Assembly (NCBI RefSeq): GCF_000756615.1
Contig: NZ_CP009288.1
Span: forward strand, 3,596,001-3,660,000
Reading direction: 5' to 3'
DNA from: Paenibacillus durus
GTDB taxonomy: Bacteria > Bacillota > Bacilli > Paenibacillales > Paenibacillaceae
Length of the DNA stretch: 64,000 bases
This document shows, one piece after another, positions 1-7,564 of this stretch (the first letter of the stretch is position 1; each line of letters begins with the position of its first letter). Position numbers and translations under genes: made by a program. Below the pieces are notes generated by a model. The model was given only the letters and a program-made list of their open reading frames with translations. It was not told the DNA's origin and made no database searches.

Positions 1-41
1 GGAATCACACCGCTGGATGCAGATTCCAGCGGTGTGATTCC
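1..41. repeat. Inverted repeat with 17-bp perfect arms inside the edge gene
   Basis: Bases 1-17 are the exact reverse complement of bases 25-41, with a 7-base loop. The palindrome lies in the coding frame of the partial edge gene, so it could be chance coding sequence, a cloning or assembly feature, or an RNA hairpin. Confidence 0.6.
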
Positions 42-569
42 CTCCACCGTATACTGCCGCTCTCCCTGGGCCGCTAGCAGCACTTCCCCGCTGTCAAGCC
101 CCAGACAGTACAGCGTTTTGGCTGCAAGGCTGCCCAGCCGCTTCGGCAGGCTTCCCCGCTCAAGAAAGGGAAGCGCGGCGTATTCAGACGAGTCTTCTGC
201 TCGTACGCCGTTCGAAGAGGAGCGACGGCGCGGCCGGGCCGTAAGCGCCGCCGCCGCGGGCTTCATTCCCCGCCCTGCGCCCAAAGGCGTGATTTCCAGC
301 GGAGTCAGATTGTAGACCTTGACCATGTAGCGCTGGCGGTAATGCTCCTTCGCCGAAGCCGCCGTCCCAGACACGCCATGGCCCAGTCTTCCTGTCTCCG
401 TGAGCCGGCTGCTGGCAGCCGTGGACAGGGTTCCCCCTCCGAAGGCAAGGGAAGCTGAAATCCCGCTGCGCCGAAGCCGCAGCTCTCTGCCTTCGGGCGT
501 CAAAGCATGATATACATCGAACCCATCGTTCATAGTTAGGCCCTCCCGAAGCGTAAGGTTCATATCCAT
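1..569 (-). CDS. Partial conserved protein, possible amidoligase (cut by left edge)
   Basis: A reading frame without stops runs from an ATG at 569 (alternative ATG at 563) off the left edge, giving about 189 residues. It is the first gene after cotE, separated by a terminator. The visible part begins M-D-M-N-L-T-L-R-E, has a low-complexity Arg/Ala/Ser stretch in the middle, and ends in a segment with the pattern L-x-x-K-x-L-Y-x-L-G-L-D-x-G-E-V. That pattern and the place beside cotE recall the putative amidoligase (COOH-NH2 ligase type) often annotated between cotE and mutS in Paenibacillus; this is from memory. No good ribosome site precedes either ATG, so the start is uncertain. Confidence 0.45.
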   Translation of the reverse strand, partial: MDMNLTLREGLTMNDGFDVYHALTPEGRELRLRRSGISASLAFGGGTLSTAASSRLTETGRLGHGVSGTAASAKEHYRQRYMVKVYNLTPLEITPLGAGRGMKPAAAALTARPRRRSSSNGVRAEDSSEYAALPFLERGSLPKRLGSLAAKTLYCLGLDSGEVLLAAQGERQYTVEGITPLESASSGVI

Positions 570-635
570 CCACTTTTCAAGCCGGGCTGCGGCAGTCTTT
601 ACGGAAGGCGCCTCCCTCTTCTGCCTAAAAAAAGC

Positions 636-660
636 AAAAAAAGGAGGGCATCCGCCCTCT
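636..660 (-). terminator. Rho-independent terminator after cotE
   Basis: On the minus strand a 7-bp GC-rich stem (AGAGGGC / GCCCTCC, with one mismatch at its base) with a short loop is followed by seven T, one GC step and seven more T. It lies between the cotE stop and the next minus-strand gene. Confidence 0.75.
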
Positions 661-769
661 ACGCCGCCGCCCCCGGTACATATAATGGATTATATCCGCT
701 TTTGGTTTCGGCCCACCGGTCTCGCAGTCCGGTGAAGCCACCCTCTACCCTGGCGGCGGCGCACCGTCC

Positions 770-1327
770 TTACAGTTCATCATCCAGCGCGTCGGGATCG
801 AGGTCCTCGTAGTCGAAGCCCTCGGCTTCAAAGTCGTAATCCTTGTCTTCGGGGTCGCTATCCTGGTCACTGACATATACGCGGAGCTTAGTTTCAGCCA
901 CCAGCTCCGCCTCGAATTCGCGTTCGACCCGGATGGTTACGCTGCCCCCGCCCGAAGATACGCCCGCTTCCACACAGTTCGGCTCCTGCGTTGCCTCCGC
1001 AGAAACCTCTACGGTTGAAGCCCGGTGCTTCGGGTCGAGGTACGAGAGCGAAATCGGCTCCACATAGGAAACTGTCTCTTTCGCCACCTCGGTTTGCTTG
1101 TTCTTGTCGTACGAGTACCAGATGTTGATATCGTAAGTACCGATTACCTCGATTCCGTTTCCGGCGGCAACCGCTTCGTATTGGTGGTTGATGATCCAAG
1201 CCCCCAAAATACTAGTCGGATGATGTGGCGGAGTCACGGTATGGGTTACGGTGGAGAACTTACGACCCTTGCCGCAAATTGCCTTCGTAATGATCTCCCT
1301 TGTTTGGCGTTTATGGCCTAATGACAT
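770..1327 (-). CDS. cotE: Outer spore coat protein CotE
   Basis: This 185-residue protein matches CotE, the morphogenetic protein that organises the outer spore coat. Family signatures are REIITKAICGKGRKF near the N-terminus, SILGAWIINHQYEA around residue 40, and IWYSYDKNKQTEVAKETVSY in the middle. The C-terminus is a run of Asp/Glu, as in B. subtilis CotE. The ATG at 1327 is chosen because GGAGGAGG lies 7 bases upstream; an upstream in-frame ATG has no ribosome site. A terminator follows. It marks the organism as an endospore former and is expected to be expressed in the mother cell; no sigma-E promoter was identified. Confidence 0.93.
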   Translation of the reverse strand: MSLGHKRQTREIITKAICGKGRKFSTVTHTVTPPHHPTSILGAWIINHQYEAVAAGNGIEVIGTYDINIWYSYDKNKQTEVAKETVSYVEPISLSYLDPKHRASTVEVSAEATQEPNCVEAGVSSGGGSVTIRVEREFEAELVAETKLRVYVSDQDSDPEDKDYDFEAEGFDYEDLDPDALDDEL

Positions 1328-1474
1328 CTTTGAACCTCCTCCATACAATCATTCACTATCAAGTGTATGCAGGGCATTGGCCCAGGGTGACAACTATTTT
1401 TGGATAAGTTGACGATTTTGATAAATGAGCGCATACTCCCGTTTTCGGCGTTTTCCTCATGTTTTAGACCAAAT

Positions 1475-1519
1475 AAAGAGACGGCTGCCTCCCACGCGGG
1501 AAAGCAAATCCGTCTCTTT
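1475..1519. terminator. Terminator-like hairpin between cotE and the ArAE-family gene
   Basis: Perfect 10-bp arms AAAGAGACGG and CCGTCTCTTT flank a 25-base loop that can form its own small hairpin. A T6 run follows on the plus strand and a T-rich tail on the minus strand. It most likely ends transcription of the minus-strand membrane protein gene starting at 2555. Confidence 0.65.
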
Positions 1520-1562
1520 CGTTTTTTCAGAAAATAGAAAATAAAGGATAGGTAAACAGCTG

Positions 1563-2555
1563 CTACTGTCTTCCGGCTGCCGAAGCCCGCCGAGGCATCT
1601 GCTGCCCTGCAGCGATTGGCGCTTTGTACTGCTTGGCAATCTTAAGATACAGCGTCAGCTCCCGGCAGAGCTGGAGAATGGCCGAGCGGACCTCAAATTC
1701 CACGCGCGTCGATGGCAGCTTCATTTCCCGGAACTGCTGCTCCAGCGAGTTCAGCAGCTTCTCCGTTCTTCCCGTGTACTCTTCATTCAGCACATCGTCG
1801 CTCAATTGCTCGAACAGTTCGGCGACCATTTCACCATGGGGCAAATGCTGATAGACCTGGGAGAGAAGATGAATCATATTCTGAATCGATTCCAGCTGCT
1901 CCTTGCGCATGTAAAAATAGACGTTCCACGCTTCGTCCGGATGAATGACGCTGTTCTCCATCTCCCTTGCCGCAGCCGTCAGGCCGCGCTGAACCGCGCT
2001 GCCCGCCTGAATCAGCTCCTTGCCGTCCCATACATACAGCGGATCATGCAGCGTGCTTGAAATTTGCTTGAAAATAATGGAGAAGAGCCCGTCCACCTCC
2101 CGGCGTATTCCGTACATCATTTCACTGCTTTTTGGCATGTAAATCAGATTGACCAATCCGGCGGAACCGAGTCCGATCGCAAGCAATTCCACCTGCTGGA
2201 TCAGTACTTCCAGGTTAAGCTCGGCTTGTCCGAATACGCGAAAGACGATAACCGAGCTAGTAACGATCCCTTCTCTAAAGCCTGCGCGGACGATCAGCGG
2301 GAAGCTGAACAGAACGAAGAGCCCCAGCACCCAGTAATGGAAGCCGAGCCACCAAAACAGGACCCAGCCAACCAATAGACCGACCAATGAGGCGAAAAAG
2401 CGCGCCGTGATCGTCTTTACGCTTCTTTTCCGGGTAACCTCAACCCCCAGAATGGCCAGCAGCCCGGCGCCCTGTGCATTCGGAATACCCGCCGCCGCGG
2501 CCAGCAAAACAGACAGCAGCGTCGCCGCCGCCGTCTTAACTACGCGAAACCCCAT
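1563..2555 (-). CDS. Aromatic acid exporter (ArAE/FUSC) family membrane protein
   Basis: The 330-residue protein has an N-terminal membrane half with about four hydrophobic segments in residues 5-140 and a hydrophilic helical C-terminal half. This is the two-domain layout of the ArAE_1 (DUF939) family, of which B. subtilis YqjA is a member as far as I recall. The first segment (residues 8-24) is Ala/Leu rich, and an R-K-R-S-V-K-T turn follows near residue 42. Substrates of Firmicute members are unknown; the 'aromatic acid' label comes from E. coli AaeB relatives. It stands alone, with GCGGGG 7 bases before the ATG. Confidence 0.75.
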   Translation of the reverse strand: MGFRVVKTAAATLLSVLLAAAAGIPNAQGAGLLAILGVEVTRKRSVKTITARFFASLVGLLVGWVLFWWLGFHYWVLGLFVLFSFPLIVRAGFREGIVTSSVIVFRVFGQAELNLEVLIQQVELLAIGLGSAGLVNLIYMPKSSEMMYGIRREVDGLFSIIFKQISSTLHDPLYVWDGKELIQAGSAVQRGLTAAAREMENSVIHPDEAWNVYFYMRKEQLESIQNMIHLLSQVYQHLPHGEMVAELFEQLSDDVLNEEYTGRTEKLLNSLEQQFREMKLPSTRVEFEVRSAILQLCRELTLYLKIAKQYKAPIAAGQQMPRRASAAGRQ

Positions 2556-2582
2556 GAAATTACCCCGCTTTAATAGTTATGC

Positions 2583-2691
2583 TAAGAAGAAACGCCTGAC
2601 GGCGTCTTTTTAAGACGCAGGTGCGTTTCTCGTAAAAATATAAGGCCAAGGATAAGCACGAAACTTATACTGTCTTATATTTGATGCAAAA
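2583..2691. repeat. Structured dispersed repeat, copy A
   Basis: This copy matches 6972-7081, including a 19-base block (CGTTTCTCGTAAAAATATA) that is identical but for its last base. Each copy folds into two hairpins: an outer stem AGAAACGC / GCGTTTCT with an inner CGTCTT / AAGACG stem, then AAATATAAG / CTTATATTT with inner ATAAG / CTTAT. Stem bases differ between the copies in a compensatory way. It sits between a start (2555) and a stop (2815) of minus-strand genes. Confidence 0.8.
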
Positions 2692-2814
2692 CTTGCTTCG
2701 ATTCTCAGGTGTGACCCCGCCGCTCTGCCGCACCTGATTCGAACGCTTAAAGTTTTTGCTGATAAATTTCATGGTACTTGATTTTCTGATAACACACAAT
2801 ACTTTCAGGGTGCG

Positions 2815-3657
2815 TCACTGCCTGGACACAAGCACCTTCTCAATATATACGACCAATTGATACATGGTGGTGGCGACAAAGGCGATAATAATCAGGCTGG
2901 ACATCACGAGCGTGAAATTGAAGACTTGAAACCCGTATATTATGAGATAACCGAGTCCCGATTTCGCGACAAGAAACTCGCCGACGATAACGCCCACCCA
3001 TGACATGCCGACATTCACCTTAAGTGTAGAGACGATGGCCGGAAACGAAGACGGCAGGATGACCTTGAAAAAAACTTGCGTCCGGTTTGCTCCCAGCGAT
3101 CTTGCCACCTTGACCAGATTGGGGTCTACCCCGCAAAAGCTGTTGTAAACGACCAGTGTCGTGACAATAATCGTAATGGACAGCGTCGTCACTACGATGG
3201 CAGTGAACCCGGCGCCGAACATGACAATAAAGATCGGGCCGAGTGCCACCTTCGGCATACTGTTAAATACAACCATATACGGATCAAGCACTGCCGATAA
3301 GAACGGGGACCACCAGATCGCAACGGCCAGCAGCGTGCCGAGAAGCGTGCCAAGCACAAACCCAACAGCGGTCTCCCCCACAGTGACCCCTAAATGATGC
3401 CATAGACTGCCGTCAACCATATTGGCATAGATCTGCCGAAATACTTTGGACGGAGAGCTGAACAGCAGCCGGTCGATCCAGCCCAGTCGGGCTGCTGCCT
3501 CCCACAGCGTGAAAAACAGCACGAGAAGTATACCCTGGACAGCGAGCACTGCCCTCTTCCGAAGCCGTTTTGCCCGCTTGAACTCATCATGGCGGCTTCG
3601 CAGCCATTCCGAACGGGAAGCCGCGATTCCTGTATTTTCCGCTCCCGTCGCCTTCAC
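2815..3657 (-). CDS. ABC transporter permease, SsuC/TauC type
   Basis: The inner-membrane channel of a nitrate/sulfonate/taurine-type importer, 280 residues with about six membrane segments. A cytoplasmic EAA loop around residues 180-200 (A-R-S-L-G-A-N-R-T-Q-V-F-F-K-V-I-L-P-S-S) contacts the ATPase. The start is GTG at 3657 with GGGAGGG upstream. It is last in a three-gene operon, 22 bases after the ATPase gene. The substrate cannot be read from the sequence; family members take up sulfonates, nitrate, bicarbonate or thiamine precursors. Confidence 0.88.
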   Translation of the reverse strand: MKATGAENTGIAASRSEWLRSRHDEFKRAKRLRKRAVLAVQGILLVLFFTLWEAAARLGWIDRLLFSSPSKVFRQIYANMVDGSLWHHLGVTVGETAVGFVLGTLLGTLLAVAIWWSPFLSAVLDPYMVVFNSMPKVALGPIFIVMFGAGFTAIVVTTLSITIIVTTLVVYNSFCGVDPNLVKVARSLGANRTQVFFKVILPSSFPAIVSTLKVNVGMSWVGVIVGEFLVAKSGLGYLIIYGFQVFNFTLVMSSLIIIAFVATTMYQLVVYIEKVLVSRQ

Positions 3658-3679
3658 AAGCTTTCCCTCCCTTTAGTCT

Positions 3680-4480
3680 CTAGCCTTCTGTCTTCCCGGC
3701 CCTGTCAGCAGAGGTGCCCGCAAGCTCCATTTCCTTCCATAGTGTATGGAACAGCTCGGCAAATCCCGGCTGATCCCTTGCGTACAAGGGCGGCGTATCC
3801 GCGATTTGCGGCGGAATATCGAACACGCGGCGGATTCTGCCCGGATTTCGCTCCAGAAGAATGACCCGGGTGCTCACCGCAATGGCCTCCGACAAATCAT
3901 GGGTAACCAGGACCGCCGTCTTTTCGCGCTGCCGCAGCGTCTCCGACACCAAATCTTCCAACTGGAGTTTGATCTGATAATCCAGAGCTGAGAACGGCTC
4001 ATCCAGCAGGAGCAGGCCCGGATCGGTCGCCAGCGTCCGCACGAGCGCCACCCGCTGGCGCATTCCGCCCGAGAGCTGGCTCGGATAAGACCGCTCCGTC
4101 CCCTTCAGCCCCATATCCGCGAGAAGATCGGCCGTCTTCCGCCGTCCCGCTTCGTCCAGTCGTCCGGTCAGCTCCAGTCCCAGAGTCGCATTGTCAAGGA
4201 TGCTGCGCCATGGGAACAGATAGTCCTGCTGAAGCATATAGCCGACTTCCGGCGAAGGACCGCTCACGGCGCGTCCGTTCACAAGCACTTCGCCGCGAGA
4301 GGGCTGCAGCAGTCCGGCTATAATCGACAGCAGTGTCGTTTTCCCGCAGCCGCTCGGTCCGACCAGGCTGACGAACTCGCCTTGTTCAATCTCAAGATTC
4401 AGATCCTCAACCGCAAGGGAAGCTTCCCTGTCGCCTAGGTAAGCGTGCGTGACCGACCTTAATTCCACAACCGGCGGCAT
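3680..4480 (-). CDS. ABC transporter ATP-binding protein, SsuB/TauB type
   Basis: A 266-residue ATPase energising the neighbouring permease. It has Walker A GPSGCGKTT (about residues 41-49), a Q-loop, signature LSGGMRQR, Walker B LLLLDEPFSALD and an H-loop (VTHD). The tail beyond residue 210, with the V-I-L-L-E-R-N-P-G-R-I pattern, is typical of the nitrate/sulfonate/taurine ATPases. GGAGGG lies 7 bases before the ATG. It is the middle gene of the operon, between the binding protein and the permease. Confidence 0.9.
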   Translation of the reverse strand: MPPVVELRSVTHAYLGDREASLAVEDLNLEIEQGEFVSLVGPSGCGKTTLLSIIAGLLQPSRGEVLVNGRAVSGPSPEVGYMLQQDYLFPWRSILDNATLGLELTGRLDEAGRRKTADLLADMGLKGTERSYPSQLSGGMRQRVALVRTLATDPGLLLLDEPFSALDYQIKLQLEDLVSETLRQREKTAVLVTHDLSEAIAVSTRVILLERNPGRIRRVFDIPPQIADTPPLYARDQPGFAELFHTLWKEMELAGTSADRAGKTEG

Positions 4481-4528
4481 GCATAATCCCTCCTTTACGC
4501 TTGGCCTCCCGGATGGCGAAGAGCGGGC

Positions 4529-5542
4529 TTACTTGCCGCTCACCGCCGCAGATTGCGCTTTCTCTGCGAATGTGTTATTCACAATCTTCCCTGCCGGCAC
4601 CCGCTCTTTCAGCTCTCCCGCATTGTCCATCACATCAAGCAAGTTATTCCATTCCTTATCGTCGATGACCGGAGTCTGTGCGTAAGTATCCTGATCTTTA
4701 TAGCGCTTAATCGCCGAAATAACGATGTCGCGGTCCGTATTCTCGAAGTAAGGCGATACCGCATCGGCGATTTCCCCGGGACTGTGCTTTTTCACCCACA
4801 GCTGGGCTTTTTGCAGTGCATTGGTGAATTTTTGCACCGTGTCGCTGTTTTTTCCGATATAGCTCTTCTTGGACATAAATACCGTATACGGCAAATAACC
4901 GCTCTCGACCCCAAAGGAAGCGATAACCTTGCCTCGTCCTTCGCGTTCAAAGATCGAAGCCTGCGGCTCGAACAGCTGCACGTAGTCCCCGGTTCCCGAA
5001 GCAAACGCGCTGGCGATATTCGCAAACTCAATATTCTGGATCAGCTTGAGATCAGAAGCCGTATCAATTCCCTTATTCTTAAGCGTGAAAGCTCCGGCCA
5101 TCTGCGGCATGCCGCCTTTTCTTTGTCCGAGAAATGTCGAATTTTTGAGTTCGCTCCAATTGAAATTTGGATGGTCTTTGCGTGCAAAAAGGAAGGTGCC
5201 GTCTCTTTGCGTCAGCTGGGCGAAATTGATCACCGGATCATCCGACCCCTGCTGGTATACGTAGATCGACGTTTCCGAGCCGACCAGCGCAACGTCAATC
5301 GCCCCCGAAAGCAGTGCCGTCATCGTCTTGTCTCCGCCCGGAATGGTCTGAAGCTCGACATCCAGCCCCTCCTGCTTGAACAATCCCAGCGACAGCGCCA
5401 CATATTCCGGAGCGTAAAAGACGGAGCGGGTAACTTCGCCTACCCTTACCTTGACAGTCTCCGATTTGCCGCCGCAGCCGCCAAGCAGCGGGACGGCAAG
5501 AATGATCGCCAGCAGCAGCGCCAGTCTTGTTGTTCTGCCCAT
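4529..5542 (-). CDS. ABC transporter substrate-binding lipoprotein, SsuA/NMT1 family
   Basis: This 337-residue protein is the extracellular binding component. A lipoprotein signal peptide ends in the lipobox L-L-G-G-C near residue 23, so it should be anchored to the membrane outer face. The mature part has the NMT1/SsuA pattern: R-S-V-F-Y-A-P-E-Y-V-A-L-S-L-G-L-F near the start, then G-G-D-K-T-M-T-A-L-L-S-G-A-I-D-V-A-L-V-G. The start at 5542 is set by AGGAGAG 6 bases upstream; longer frames reaching 5710 lack a ribosome site. First gene of the operon; ligand unknown. Confidence 0.87.
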   Translation of the reverse strand: MGRTTRLALLLAIILAVPLLGGCGGKSETVKVRVGEVTRSVFYAPEYVALSLGLFKQEGLDVELQTIPGGDKTMTALLSGAIDVALVGSETSIYVYQQGSDDPVINFAQLTQRDGTFLFARKDHPNFNWSELKNSTFLGQRKGGMPQMAGAFTLKNKGIDTASDLKLIQNIEFANIASAFASGTGDYVQLFEPQASIFEREGRGKVIASFGVESGYLPYTVFMSKKSYIGKNSDTVQKFTNALQKAQLWVKKHSPGEIADAVSPYFENTDRDIVISAIKRYKDQDTYAQTPVIDDKEWNNLLDVMDNAGELKERVPAGKIVNNTFAEKAQSAAVSGK

Positions 5543-5882
5543 ATGAATCTCTCCTTTCTCCCCAAGGGTCCTGCCCTTCCTAACCTGAACCGCTATGAAG
5601 CAAATGCTCCGCCCAGCGGGATTAATTAAATATATGCGGATGCCTAGGGTTTGGTTAAAAAGGTCTGTGGAAAAGGATAAGAGTCGCGTAATAACGTAAA
5701 TTGCGGGCACAGATCAGCCGGAAGCGGAAATCCATGGCACTCCCTGCCGGGATACCATGGCGAACCTTTTTGATGAGGAGATGTGGGGTTTGATGAACGG
5801 AAAGAAGCTCGTTTCGAGGAGAAAGTGGTTAGAATGAAGACAGAGACCAAAACTGCCCGTCATGATTCAGAGGTTGGTCACT
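5543..5882. other. Intergenic leader of the SsuABC-type operon
   Basis: About 340 bases lie between the binding-protein start and the next minus-strand stop. A promoter for the ABC operon must be here. I found no match to the S-box or TPP riboswitch cores, no clear -35/-10 pair and no convincing gene; a short open frame (5644-5850) has no coding signature. Confidence 0.5.
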
Positions 5883-6545
5883 CTACGAGGAAGTAAGCGG
5901 CTTTAAGTGCAGCAGCCACTCCAGAAAGGCGGCGCAGAATTGCTTCTTGCCAACGGGCGTCGCCGACAGCCAATCCTCATCTCCGCAGCTCATACGCAGC
6001 AGCCAACCGCAGGAATGGTCGGCGAAAAAGGATGCGTACTGAAAGGCCCACCCTCGGCTGCTTCTGGAGCAAATACGCAGCTCTCCTGCGGTATGCCGGC
6101 ATTTTACGCTTTTGGCGAATCTGGCGGACAGCCGGGAGTCACCCGTAGCAAGTTCAATATACCATTGCAGTTCCTGCAAGGAGCAGGAGTCCGACATTCT
6201 CAAGATTTCATCATATTCATATCTCGACATCAGAAGCGCGGGGCTCTCTCCGCTTATTTGTTCGGGGAGTGAAATGCCGCCCAGGAGAAAGGCGCACATC
6301 CCTTTCTTGCATTCGCAATCCTTTAAATCATGGCAGAAAGACTTCGATGTCTCCTGGCATACAGCGACTATTTTATCCATATGTACATATACGAACAGAT
6401 CATTCTCTGTATCCCCGCTTGTATAGTGCAGACGGCAGATCCGATCCGTATCTTCCGGCAGCTCCAGCAGTTCTTGTTCCAGATGCTGCTCCATGTCTTC
6501 CGGCATCAGAAAGCGGGATAATTGCTTCGACTCATTAACATTCAC
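5883..6545 (-). CDS. Hypothetical protein with Cys-rich motif
   Basis: I do not recognise this 220-residue soluble protein. Near the middle it has a cluster C-x4-D-C-E-C-x3-G-M-C, which could bind metal; other Cys and Trp are spread through the C-terminal half. The GTG at 6545 is preferred because AAGGA lies 10 bases upstream; the frame could also begin further up, at a TTG at 6614 or an ATG at 6593. It is divergent from the small gene at 6707. Function unknown. Confidence 0.55.
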   Translation of the reverse strand: MNVNESKQLSRFLMPEDMEQHLEQELLELPEDTDRICRLHYTSGDTENDLFVYVHMDKIVAVCQETSKSFCHDLKDCECKKGMCAFLLGGISLPEQISGESPALLMSRYEYDEILRMSDSCSLQELQWYIELATGDSRLSARFAKSVKCRHTAGELRICSRSSRGWAFQYASFFADHSCGWLLRMSCGDEDWLSATPVGKKQFCAAFLEWLLHLKPLTSS

Positions 6546-6706
6546 TGTAATCGTTTCCTTCCGGTTTCCGGATTTGGGGGTTAAACCTCTCATTTCCGGG
6601 TGAATATCTAGCAATCTTTATGTTATCATAAGCTAATTTTAAGGTAAAATTAAGAAATGAAGGGTAATATTCATATTATGAAATAACTGTAATGAGGTGA
6701 TTTCTA

Positions 6707-6946
6707 ATGAAAATGATGATAACATTCCAAAACAAGCCCGTACCCGTATATTTTACTACGGAAAATAAGCAGCCGACTCAAAAAGTGCTCAGAATCCTGA
6801 CAAGCACGCTGGAGCTCAAAATCAATAAAGGCAAAAATGCCCTCAAAAAATGTCTAAACTCATTGATTAGTATTGAAATTAAAGGCTCTGAGGCCATTTT
6901 GCACAGTTTCAGCGAGAACGATACTCTGGCACTGTCCCTCTATTAA
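6707..6946 (+). CDS. Small hypothetical protein (79 aa)
   Basis: A 79-residue basic protein starting at an ATG 7 bases after GAGGTG, preceded by about 100 bases of AT-rich sequence that may hold its promoter. The sequence is Lys-rich (L-E-L-K-I-N-K-G-K-N-A-L-K-K) with no membrane segment. It is unlike anything I can name. The structured repeat copy B begins 26 bases after its stop. Confidence 0.55.
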   Translation: MKMMITFQNKPVPVYFTTENKQPTQKVLRILTSTLELKINKGKNALKKCLNSLISIEIKGSEAILHSFSENDTLALSLY

Positions 6947-6971
6947 TGCTGGCGGCGGACATTCCTCCGAA

Positions 6972-7081
6972 TAAGAAGAAACGGCTGCGCCGTCCTCTGG
7001 AAGAGGAAGGCATCCGTTTCTCGTAAAAATATCAGGTAAGGATAAGCGCGAAGCTTATACTTTCTGATATTTCTAGCAAAA
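6972..7081. repeat. Structured dispersed repeat, copy B
   Basis: Second copy of the element at 2583-2691. Outer stem AGAAACGG / CCGTTTCT, inner TCCTCT / AGAGGA, then AAATATCAG / CTGATATTT with inner ATAAG / CTTAT. Relative to copy A, paired positions have changed together (C-G to G-C, A-T to C-G), which argues that structure is what is conserved. Confidence 0.8.
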
Positions 7082-7111
7082 GAGCATCTTCCGTGGGGAA
7101 GATGCTTTTAT
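7082..7111. terminator. Bidirectional terminator
   Basis: Stem GCATCTTCC / GGAAGATGC with a 4-base loop, followed by TTTTATTTT on the plus strand and by CTCTTTTGC on the minus strand. It directly follows repeat copy B and also lies downstream of the minus-strand small gene at 7131-7265. Confidence 0.75.
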
Positions 7112-7130
7112 TTTGGGATTTTTAGCTGGA

Positions 7131-7265
7131 TCATCCGGTCTTCTTGCCGGTGTTCTCCGCTTTTTCCGCCTTTTGAATCCGAAGCTGAAACAGTTTGACC
7201 AAATTGATTCTCGTCTGCTCGTGACAGTTGTCCAATTTTTTTATGATAAAACGGTCAATGGACAT
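7131..7265 (-). CDS. Small Lys-rich protein (44 aa)
   Basis: An ATG at 7265 lies 8 bases after AAAGGAG and opens a 44-residue frame ending 20 bases before a terminator. The product starts M-S-I-D-R-F-I-I-K-K-L-D and ends in a basic tail (K-A-E-K-A-E-N-T-G-K-K-T-G). The ribosome site, the terminator and a helical basic composition make a real small gene plausible. Unrecognised. Confidence 0.45.
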   Translation of the reverse strand: MSIDRFIIKKLDNCHEQTRINLVKLFQLRIQKAEKAENTGKKTG

Positions 7266-7564
7266 GCCAATCGCTCCTTTATTTCGCCTTGTATCCCCTA
7301 TATAACCCGGCTATTTGCTTTTCAAACGGGCCGTTTCGCGTCCGGAATCCCTTGAAAACCTCTTGATTAATGACATAATATCCGTTTTAATCCACGTATT
7401 TTCTATATATTGACGAACCTTCGGCTAAAACAATGCTCTCAAGCAAATATGTAGAGGGAGACAAACTTCGGACTTCAAAACAGGTTCGCAAAAAAATTTG
7501 AACATAATGCGACATATTTTTTTGTCCGGCCGTTTATCTCCGTACAGCCCCGAATAGCTAGACC
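7266..7564. other. Gene-free AT-rich stretch
   Basis: Some 300 bases between the 44-residue gene and the rsgA stop. It must hold the small gene's promoter. Short A and T runs occur near 7490-7525, but I see no gene, repeat or clear regulatory palindrome. Confidence 0.5.

Noticed and set aside
4553..5629. A 358-codon plus-strand frame opposite the substrate-binding lipoprotein
   Set aside because: The minus-strand frame has a lipobox, a ribosome site and operon context; the plus frame has none.
7113..7355. An 80-codon plus-strand frame after the terminator
   Set aside because: No ribosome site; the minus strand of the same region holds a better small gene.
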